NCBI RefSeq assembly: GCF_014696675.1
Contig: NZ_JACJQN010000024.1
Span: forward strand, 1 to 64,000
Origin: Phormidium tenue FACHB-1052
GTDB taxonomy: Bacteria > Cyanobacteriota > Cyanobacteriia > Phormidesmidales > Phormidesmidaceae
Length of the DNA stretch: 64,000 nt
Direction of reading: 5' to 3'
In this document: piece after piece, positions 56,777 to 64,000 of the stretch
Layout of the letters: each line of letters opens with the position of its first letter
Position numbering within the stretch: position 1 is the stretch's first letter
Made by a program: the position numbers and the translations under genes
The notes under the pieces: model-generated
What the model was told of the DNA's origin: nothing
What the model saw: the letters and a program-made list of their open reading frames with translations, nothing else
Databases searched by the model: none

Positions 56777-59260
56777 TCACTCCACGGAGATCTCTGGTCT
56801 GGGATAATCAGCATTTTCAAAATCAAGAGGCACCTGATAAGTTGTGCGAATCGGTAATACTGTCGCTGGATTGATTCGAGCGTCTTCCCACCAATACAAC
56901 ACTTGTCTCACTTGCAATTGACCGTCATCTAGAAAGCTGATTTCGCCCAGATTGTTCAAGCCGACCAGTTGCCGACCTGCACCCAAGTCACGGGTGTAGC
57001 TTTGGTGATTCCTAGCCATCATGCTGTGTTGCTGAAGCAAGGCACTACGGTCTGATGTACTAGGATCTGCCACTGGTTTAATTTTGCTAGGGTCAGGAGC
57101 CTCTTTATCTCCCTTAATAAAATCAATTCGATACATCCAATCTGGTTGACTGGCATTTTTGACGGTGTAATTGACTTGGCTGGATAGCTTTTCAACTGCT
57201 GGACTTTCTTGAATCAGCCAATCGGCACTTATACCGGGGAAAAAGACCTTTTCCCCCACCACATTTCCGCTCTGATTTTCCCAAGCAACAAAACTTCTGC
57301 TGCGGCTGAGCGGGACAATAACTGCTCCAGCCCAGTGGAGATTATAAGTACTACTGAATAGCTTGCTAGGTCTCCACCAGCCTTCTCTCGTTTCGTTTCT
57401 GAGTGCGCTAGAGGTAAGTTGAGCCATAACCAGTTGGGCTTCTTGACTTAGCTCATCTTGCTCGAAAACTTTATCTGCCCAGTACTGAAACCGAGTGGCA
57501 AATCCATAGTGAACATCGCCTGACAGCAAAACTGCTCGACCTTGCTGATTTCCCTGACGTGTAGAAATTCTAGCGATCAATCTTTCAAAGGTTTTCCTGT
57601 CTAAGCTCCAGGCTTCTGTATCAGTCTTATATTTATTCTCTAATTGAGTCTCCCGTTGCTGTGTGTCTTCAATTAGCGGTAGCCCAAGAACCGGAGTCGC
57701 AGTAATCACTAGCAGTAGCTTGGCCGCAGTTGCATCATCAACGGGAAGCTGTTTGCTAAAGCCATCTTCACTAATCAAAGCTGGAAAACTTTCTGCCGTG
57801 CCTGGATAGGCACGCCAAGTACGGGAGTCTAACACCAAAACTTCATAGTTATGGTCAAGAAAGCTGAGCATGTAGTGCCAGCTAAGCGACTGGGGTTCAT
57901 GAGAGAGCTGGGGTAGACCGGGATGATTTTTGATGCTGTCTAGAGTGGGTAAACTAACGCACGTTGCAATCTCTTGATCAGTTTCAGTCCATTTGTCTTC
58001 CAAAATACGATCGCTAACCAGTTGCAACAGTCGAGCACCGGGTTGACCCGCTACAAACTGTTCAGGCGTATTTCCCCAAGCTTGAAAGATGGCATAGGCA
58101 GTTAAACCATTCAACAATACTCGCTGACCCAAGGGTTTATCTAAAACACTTTCGCACCAGGCAAGGTTGAGAAACCAGTCATCTGTAATTTCATGATCAT
58201 CCAGAATCATGTAGGTAGGAATGTTTGCCAATGCCCGCCGCACTGCTGATAAGGTTGACTTTAGCGTGAGCAACTGGTTTTTTTCTTTGGTGTATTGTTC
58301 GAGAGCTTTGGAAGAAACTTCGATCGGGGTTGAAGCACGATCGCCTGTTACGTTACGCAAACTCTTCAATCTGGTTGGAGAGGTGGGTTGGTCATACACC
58401 ATCTCAAAGCTGGGGATATCTGCATCGTTCTGGAACCATAAAACATCTGACCAAACGAACAGATACATGACGAAGAACTCACCTAACCGCAACAGATGAC
58501 TTTTGGAAATGCCTTCATCAGTGGTGAAACCACATTGGTTACGGGCTAACTCGTCGCGCTTTCCTGGCTTTAGAATCTCTGGTGATGTATTGGGCAAGGG
58601 TTCCTGATGACCGAGGAGGGCGGCATTTGCATCGTCTAGGAGGTATAACAACACATCAGCTACGTCATCGGCATAAATTTGGTCGCCGGTCAAAAACAGT
58701 TGCTGCGGGCGTGATGGCGGAGTAAGGTTGGTGCGATCGACAGCCGCTTGAATTAAGGCATCGATCTGTGCCATAGCGTCTACCCCTTCTGCATGGGACT
58801 TCCGACAGGATGCATGAAGCAGATGCAGATCCTTGAGGTCTCTTGGAGGTAAAACAAAACTTGGCAAGGGCAGGTCTAATTTTGGATAGGCGATCGCTTC
58901 TGTGGAACCAGATGCATCAATCACGTTGGGGCTTTGCAGAGTTTGACCACCACCAAAGTCGAAGTTGTAGAGGTAGGTTTGACCTGGAATGAGTGCATCG
59001 CCACTGGCTGGTGCTGCTGTTCCTCTAGTTTTGGCGGTCACTGTGACAATATGCAGATTTGTTCCAAGCGCTGTTGTCTGGCTTTCACCCACCAATACGT
59101 CTTGTTGCAACAAATCGAGAATTTTGAGGCGAACTGTTTTTTGTTCTTCTTTCAATGCTACCCAAACGGAAACTGAGTTTGGCTCGGTGCGTCGCAGTAT
59201 CGGTCCTGCCAGTACCAAGGGCAGTTGATTGATACGATTTAGCAGCGAGTTAAAAGGCAC
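56777..59260 (-). CDS. PhoD-like metallophosphoesterase, cytoplasmic
   Basis: An 827-residue PhoD-like protein. An N-terminal beta-sandwich (PLVLAGPILRRTEPNSVSVW, about 15-120) precedes the phosphoesterase domain with metal-binding motifs LTGDQIYADD (192-199), MILDDHEITDDW (353-361) and LLSGDVHYGF. VLVLDSRTWRAYP is also family-typical. It lacks the Tat signal of classical PhoD, so it should act in the cytoplasm. PhoD-type enzymes hydrolyse phosphomono- or phosphodiesters, using Fe/Ca or similar metals. Its substrate here is unknown. It is the first of three packed genes, followed after 7 bp by giant 1 (start 56769). Its start lies 2 bp past the NACHT leader fragment. Confidence 0.88.
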   Translation of the reverse strand: MPFNSLLNRINQLPLVLAGPILRRTEPNSVSVWVALKEEQKTVRLKILDLLQQDVLVGESQTTALGTNLHIVTVTAKTRGTAAPASGDALIPGQTYLYNFDFGGGQTLQSPNVIDASGSTEAIAYPKLDLPLPSFVLPPRDLKDLHLLHASCRKSHAEGVDAMAQIDALIQAAVDRTNLTPPSRPQQLFLTGDQIYADDVADVLLYLLDDANAALLGHQEPLPNTSPEILKPGKRDELARNQCGFTTDEGISKSHLLRLGEFFVMYLFVWSDVLWFQNDADIPSFEMVYDQPTSPTRLKSLRNVTGDRASTPIEVSSKALEQYTKEKNQLLTLKSTLSAVRRALANIPTYMILDDHEITDDWFLNLAWCESVLDKPLGQRVLLNGLTAYAIFQAWGNTPEQFVAGQPGARLLQLVSDRILEDKWTETDQEIATCVSLPTLDSIKNHPGLPQLSHEPQSLSWHYMLSFLDHNYEVLVLDSRTWRAYPGTAESFPALISEDGFSKQLPVDDATAAKLLLVITATPVLGLPLIEDTQQRETQLENKYKTDTEAWSLDRKTFERLIARISTRQGNQQGRAVLLSGDVHYGFATRFQYWADKVFEQDELSQEAQLVMAQLTSSALRNETREGWWRPSKLFSSTYNLHWAGAVIVPLSRSRSFVAWENQSGNVVGEKVFFPGISADWLIQESPAVEKLSSQVNYTVKNASQPDWMYRIDFIKGDKEAPDPSKIKPVADPSTSDRSALLQQHSMMARNHQSYTRDLGAGRQLVGLNNLGEISFLDDGQLQVRQVLYWWEDARINPATVLPIRTTYQVPLDFENADYPRPEISVE

Positions 59261-59262
59261 GT

Positions 59263-59487
59263 TTAAGATTCCTCAATGTTGATGGAATGGAATGCATGAG
59301 TAAAAAGGATGATCGCACTCTTCCCCACTCCCGGTTCTCCAGTCAAGATGAAGCACCGCTGGTCGTTTTGCTGGAGCCAGTGGTCTATTTTCTTGAGAAT
59401 GTGAGATCGACCTGTGAAGTCTTCTGCGAGTTGTTGAATGTTGGGGAAGGCGATCGCTTTTAGTCGAGTTGAAATACTGTTTTGCAT
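59263..59487 (-). pseudogene. Truncated NACHT leader fragment with P-loop, copy B
   Basis: Reads RLKAIAFPNIQQLAEDFTGR, HWLQQNDQRCFIL, Walker A GEPGVGKSAI, then 14 unrelated residues and a stop. The ATG at 59487 overlaps the stop of the upstream NACHT gene (TAATG), so it could be translated by coupling. It is the same fragment as copy A at 30423-30659, cut at the same place. A peptide this short cannot form an NTPase. Confidence 0.75.
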
Positions 59488-62400
59488 TAGGACCACCAGC
59501 GGGAAACATCTTGAATGGCTTGAGCGGTGTCTGCTGCTGCTACTTCGCCGCCTATAGCTAATAACAAAGGAATAAAGTTGGTAAGGTTTTGTATAAAATC
59601 GGGACGATTTCGACTGGAAAATGTATACAAAAGATCAGAGCAAAGTTTGACGCGGTTTGGGGATTTAATTAGCGAAGGAAGTAGATCTAGAAAAAACTTA
59701 TCATGATGATAAGGATCAACCTCCTGAATTGCCTTAAGCGCTTTGGGTAAAACATCAGTGAATTGATTGGATAGTGAAGCAAGAATTTCCACACGACTAT
59801 ATGCATGAAAGCTTTCACCTTCAATAATAATTAGAAGCTGTGAGAGGGCTTCAGGTAGCTTTGCCGCTAAAACAGTTAAGATCTCGACGCGGAGGGCAGT
59901 ATCTATACTTTGAGCAATTTGAAATACTTTTATATGTAAAGTATTTGGTAACTTGCCTACTACAGCCGCTAATGCTTTTGCACGAATTAGCTCATTTGAA
60001 ATAGATTGGATTTCCGCAAGAAATTCCTGAAGCTCTTCTTCGGAAAACGATTTATAAAATGCGTCTGTAACAACTTTTAATCCGTACAACAACATTATAC
60101 TTCTTGGAAATATTTGCTCAGCTAATTCATACGCCTGTCTCATTATTTCCAATTGCTTATCAAATTCAATATCGAGTGCATTCAATGCTAATTCATCTAA
60201 TAAAAATTCACCTTTTTCTGATAGTTTAAGTCGTTTGGCTAGTATTTCAAAATCCAAACAAAACTTCTGTCTATCCAATTGGCGGAATAAGGTAAAAATA
60301 GCTTGTTCAGCGTTATCTTTATCAGAAATCAATAGATTCTGAATTGCTTTGAGTGCTTGCAAGTGAGCTTTAGGTAATCTATCCGAAAGGGCAATTAGAG
60401 CTTGACTCTTAGCTAATCTATCTTCAAAACTCTCAGTTACTTCAAACAATTGCAATAGAAATTCATTAGGTGTTTCTATTACAAATTTATTAAAACACCT
60501 TTCCCGACTACTTTCATATCTAGGATCGACGACTGAATCTTGAAGCTGTGATATCTTTTCAAATGCTTGAGGTAACTTTTCAAATAATTTCTTTGAAAAA
60601 GTTTTTGCTCTATTGATAGAATTTATTTTTTTAATGCTTGAGTCTAAAGGTTCTACCTCCTTTAGATAATGTGAAATATATAGGGGAAACTTTAGGAGCC
60701 TTAATGATATTAAAATTCGTCTCCCTTTATCTAAAATAGTCTGAGCAATATTGAGTGCTTGAAGAAGTTTATCTTCAGAAAGCTTGTCTGCCAGAGCTAT
60801 TAAAACATTTCCGCGTATTGTTTCATCTGTAATATTTTGAACTGAATTCAAACATTCAGTAAGCAGACTTGGCAAACTATCTGACAAGGCAATAAATGCC
60901 TTCTGCTGAACCTCTTCATCTTTTATCGCTAGAACTAGACTATCTTTATCTAAGAGTATCTCAGGTAATCTATTAGAGAGAATACACATAGCTTCAGCGT
61001 AGCTCTTTTCATTTTTAATATTTTTTACTATGAGCAAGGCTTGCTGAAGCAAGGGCTTAGGCAACTTTTCAATTAAGGCACGTAAAGCTTCTACACGGTC
61101 TCTATCATCCAGGATTAAATCAATTGCTTTGAGGGCTTTAGGAAATGTTTCTGGTGACTTGTGGGATAGAGCAATCAAGCAAGTTACCACTATCTTTTTA
61201 TCTTTAAAGTTTTCAATAGCATTAATTAACTTTGCCACAAAGTGATCAGGAAGAGCATTTGCTAAAGCAGTCAGAGGAATGTGGGCTGTGTGATAAAGGT
61301 TTTCAGCTTTTTGAACAATTTCAAAAAGTTGTTCTTCCTGAATCAATTGACTAAGTAGTGCTTGTGCTAAACCTAGTAATACTTCTTTGTAATCATTCTC
61401 AGATACTCCAGGCAACATTATTGAGGCACTTCGTCTTTCTTGTTCAAGAGCTTTTTTCAGAAGGTTTCTCACTAGCATTTCTGCTTTAACAACTGGAAAC
61501 TGCTCACTTTCTGGAGGGGAATTATTACTGTTTAGTGAGTCAAACCACTGAATTACTTTTGGAATTGAGTTATTAAGCCTTAATGCAGCATTGATATGAA
61601 CTTTTGACTTTAAATTGTACTCAAGTAGTTGCTCTACGGCATCGAGTGCTGACTGAAACATCAGCGGTCTGATCTTTGAAAGGTTAATAAGAGCATATGT
61701 ATTTAAGATGAGATATAAATGGAAAGAACCATTTATATCGTCTCTATCTAAAGTTGATTGAGATATTTTATGGGTTTGTTCAAGAAGATCTTCTGGTAAC
61801 TGGTCTACCAAGGAGATTGCAGCTAACAAATGTTCATTTTCCCTATCCTTCTCTCTATTCCCTAAGGCAGCATGAAAGGCTTCCGGAACAATGGTTGGTA
61901 TCCGTGCCGACAAAGCAGTTAAAATCTGTGCGCGAAAGCACCAATCGAGCTTAGTATCTCTAGCAATCTCTTCAAATTTTGAAACCAGGTTATCTGGTAG
62001 TTTTGCAGCGATGATAGCTAAAATCTGACTTCGGTTATGTTGATTCAAGCATTTAACAATTTCTTGAATAGACTCAAATGCCGCACTCCATAAATCTGGA
62101 GTGAGTTTTTTGAATAGTGAAACTAAAACTTCAATACAATCACTCTCATCTCTTCGTTTCGCTAATATAAAAATAGCTTTGAGGATCTCTGATAATTTTT
62201 CGGGTAACTCGTCTACTAACAAGGTTAAGACTTCAGCACGAAGCTCCTCTTTTTTAATGGATTGGGCGGCTAAATAAGCGTCCTGTAAAATATCTTCTCT
62301 TAAGTCCTTCACATCTGTTGCTTTTGCAAGCGAAATTAGACTTTTACACTTGGTATACGAATCTGAGACTTGGTGAATATAGGCGAGAGCTTTAGCTGGT

Positions 62401-64000
62401 TTCCACTCCTTGTGTTTAACAAGAGCTACTATAAGTTCTGGTGGAATCTCCTCTGCCAAACTATTAATCGAAGTCTTAATCAGGGCATAGCGACACTGCA
62501 ATCCAATGCTTTTTCCTGGTTCACATTCATATGCTCCATCTGCCTGTGCCCATGCCAGTTCTATATCTGCTAGAAAACTAGCAGTATCTCCCTCATCATC
62601 CTTCACCTTAAACCAGGCGTTCTTTCCATTTTTCTCCAGACTTAGCAGTGTGTGAAGTTCCTCTACTCGCTCCGCCTTCACCAAATGTTGAGCCAGGTGC
62701 CGCCGTCCGTAATCATCTTCCGCAATTTTTTTGAGATCGACCTCTGCCCAGGTTTTTTTTTCTGCTTGGTAATAGTTGACAATACGCTGATTTTGTTTAA
62801 TAGCATCTACATAGCAGTAAGAATAATCCGTTTGTTCTTCCGTCTTCGGTGAGGTGAAAAACTCTGGTAAGGTGCTGTGGTAGAGACGATAACAATTATC
62901 GAGCTTATCTAGGAATTGGCGTAAACGCTCAATTGCGTTATTCAAGTACTTTTCAGAAACTGCACTAAACTTTTGAATTTGCGGAGCAGTTAATGGCTCA
63001 AGCGCAACTGTGAGCGTCCCAAGAATTGGTTGATAGAGATCTTCCCAAACTGTCTCCCAGACAAAGAAATCACCAGTATTGGGATTCCAAATTTGGGTTT
63101 TACTAACAGCATCCTTAATTTTGCCCAAGAAGAAAGCATAGAGGTCTTGCAAGGTATCTGGTAATTCAGACAGCTTAAGGATTTCTCTGAGTAAATCCGG
63201 TTGATTTTGTCGAATTGCCTCATCCACTGCACGACCGATCGCCCCTAAATAGCCAAAGTTGCCATTTGCCTTTGTAACTGCCTGATGGGTAAACGCATCC
63301 AACTCCTGATGCATTTTAATTAAAGTTTGATTCACTTCTGGCGTTTCAATCAGAGAACGGGTATAGAGAGTTAAATCCTTCTCTACATCTGAATCTTCCT
63401 CCGCAATTGATATTTCCTGAATCCGACCCTGCTGACTTCCTCGAAACGCTCTCAGTAAGTCATCATCAGGACGGCAGGTCAAAACAAACCGCAGATTTGC
63501 GGGTAATTCTGGACAGTTTGTCAGCCATTTGAGTAATGATAGTTCGCTGTCTTTGTAACGCAATTCATCCAATGCATCTACCAGCACCACAATCTGTCGC
63601 TGTGGATGATCCACTGCCTCTTGCATTTGCTTCAGCATGGCTTTGGCTGGGTCAAATAAAGCCATAAACTGAAGATTTTCTATCGGTAAATCGCGCTCGG
63701 TGGCATAAAACTCACCAATACGAACTCCCGTGACGCTGGTGTCTTTGCTGTGGGTTACCTGCTGCTGAATCTGGATAACCTTTTCATAGAAGGGAGAGGC
63801 AAACATCTTGCCAATCTCAGCACCCACAATCTCACTATTAGTCGCTGTGCCAATGCGCTGCTCTACCACGATCCTGATTTGTTCTTGCTTAAACAGATCA
63901 GGATAGGTCGCTGCCAGTTGAAACCCCACCTGCAACAAGAAAGAGTAACTTCCCACATCACCCAAAGGGGTGCGCTGATCGCGACGGATAAAATAGCGGC
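59487..64000 (-). CDS. Large NACHT STAND NTPase with helical repeats, 5' end beyond the window
   Basis: At least 1,500 residues are in the window. The frame is open through the right edge (RRDQRTPLGDVGSYSFLLQV), so the P-loop part lies outside. Walker B is IVVLVDALDEL, followed by FVLTCRPDDD and the CYRLYHSTLPEF and YGRRHLAQHL motifs that close the NACHT core. A long helical array follows (LPEALSQLL, LSNRLPEILL, ALSDRLPKAHLQALKAIQNL units of about 33-38 residues). The end, GGEVAAADTAQAIQDVSRWW, matches the C-terminal signature of the NACHT gene at 30730. It is probably an ATP-dependent sensor; no effector domain is visible in the part seen. Its stop overlaps the start of a truncated leader fragment. 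Confidence 0.85.
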   Translation of the reverse strand, partial: RYFIRRDQRTPLGDVGSYSFLLQVGFQLAATYPDLFKQEQIRIVVEQRIGTATNSEIVGAEIGKMFASPFYEKVIQIQQQVTHSKDTSVTGVRIGEFYATERDLPIENLQFMALFDPAKAMLKQMQEAVDHPQRQIVVLVDALDELRYKDSELSLLKWLTNCPELPANLRFVLTCRPDDDLLRAFRGSQQGRIQEISIAEEDSDVEKDLTLYTRSLIETPEVNQTLIKMHQELDAFTHQAVTKANGNFGYLGAIGRAVDEAIRQNQPDLLREILKLSELPDTLQDLYAFFLGKIKDAVSKTQIWNPNTGDFFVWETVWEDLYQPILGTLTVALEPLTAPQIQKFSAVSEKYLNNAIERLRQFLDKLDNCYRLYHSTLPEFFTSPKTEEQTDYSYCYVDAIKQNQRIVNYYQAEKKTWAEVDLKKIAEDDYGRRHLAQHLVKAERVEELHTLLSLEKNGKNAWFKVKDDEGDTASFLADIELAWAQADGAYECEPGKSIGLQCRYALIKTSINSLAEEIPPELIVALVKHKEWKPAKALAYIHQVSDSYTKCKSLISLAKATDVKDLREDILQDAYLAAQSIKKEELRAEVLTLLVDELPEKLSEILKAIFILAKRRDESDCIEVLVSLFKKLTPDLWSAAFESIQEIVKCLNQHNRSQILAIIAAKLPDNLVSKFEEIARDTKLDWCFRAQILTALSARIPTIVPEAFHAALGNREKDRENEHLLAAISLVDQLPEDLLEQTHKISQSTLDRDDINGSFHLYLILNTYALINLSKIRPLMFQSALDAVEQLLEYNLKSKVHINAALRLNNSIPKVIQWFDSLNSNNSPPESEQFPVVKAEMLVRNLLKKALEQERRSASIMLPGVSENDYKEVLLGLAQALLSQLIQEEQLFEIVQKAENLYHTAHIPLTALANALPDHFVAKLINAIENFKDKKIVVTCLIALSHKSPETFPKALKAIDLILDDRDRVEALRALIEKLPKPLLQQALLIVKNIKNEKSYAEAMCILSNRLPEILLDKDSLVLAIKDEEVQQKAFIALSDSLPSLLTECLNSVQNITDETIRGNVLIALADKLSEDKLLQALNIAQTILDKGRRILISLRLLKFPLYISHYLKEVEPLDSSIKKINSINRAKTFSKKLFEKLPQAFEKISQLQDSVVDPRYESSRERCFNKFVIETPNEFLLQLFEVTESFEDRLAKSQALIALSDRLPKAHLQALKAIQNLLISDKDNAEQAIFTLFRQLDRQKFCLDFEILAKRLKLSEKGEFLLDELALNALDIEFDKQLEIMRQAYELAEQIFPRSIMLLYGLKVVTDAFYKSFSEEELQEFLAEIQSISNELIRAKALAAVVGKLPNTLHIKVFQIAQSIDTALRVEILTVLAAKLPEALSQLLIIIEGESFHAYSRVEILASLSNQFTDVLPKALKAIQEVDPYHHDKFFLDLLPSLIKSPNRVKLCSDLLYTFSSRNRPDFIQNLTNFIPLLLAIGGEVAAADTAQAIQDVSRWWS

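Noticed and set aside
37112-59260. Many open frames of 60-100 codons on the opposite strand of the giant genes
   Set aside because: They lack ribosome sites and protein-like composition and follow from the long sense frames.

Overview
The window looks like accessory DNA of a cyanobacterium, probably filamentous. The palindrome GCGATCGC (HIP1) recurs in most parts of it, and the families are typical of cyanobacterial plasmids and genomic islands: NACHT and NB-ARC proteins with WD40, TPR or helical repeats, Uma2 nucleases, a MobF relaxase and a Tn7-like transposition operon. I see no rRNA, tRNA, CRISPR array or housekeeping gene.

Layout. (1) 1-4.1 kb: a 5'-truncated helical-repeat protein, then a Trypco1 protein facing a membrane-anchored trypsin-like protease. 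This pair lies between two decayed copies of the 3' end of umuC. (2) 4.1-5.6 kb: a divergent XRE/zinc-ribbon regulator and tyrosine recombinase. (3) 5.9-9.44 kb: tniQ, tnsC and tnsB of a Tn7-like element closely resembling type V-K CRISPR-associated transposons, plus its left end with five TnsB-type sites. No Cas12k, CRISPR or right end is visible; if present they lie left of position 1. (4) 9.66-11.4 kb: a partly decayed integrase and two small genes (NfeD-like, small membrane protein). (5) 11.6-17.8 kb: two adjacent STAND NTPases (NACHT-HEAT and NB-ARC-WD40) that share one N-terminal HTH-like domain; both have frameshifts. (6) 17.8-24.7 kb: plasmid-type functions: Uma2, an excisionase-like protein, a broken actin-like partition gene with a partner, and a large MobF relaxase-helicase containing an overlapping gene. 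(7) 24.7-64 kb: almost entirely minus-strand. It holds three large NACHT-repeat genes (one broken by a nonsense codon and an IS66 element, one intact, one running off the right edge), two truncated P-loop leader fragments, a catalase-like gene split by a MITE, a DUF1304 membrane protein, and a 22-kb run of three tightly packed genes: a PhoD-like phosphoesterase and two giant beta-rich proteins of about 3,730 and 2,824 residues.

How it fits together. The window reads as a conflict/defence island built on mobile DNA: many NTP-dependent STAND sensors, a protease with its co-occurring partner, transposition and conjugation genes, and many broken fragments. The best candidate for an undescribed system is the PhoD-giant-giant operon (37112-59260). 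Its reading frames stay open for 22 kb while several neighbours decay, its genes overlap or nearly touch, and NACHT-repeat genes flank it on both sides. Its function cannot be read from the sequence.
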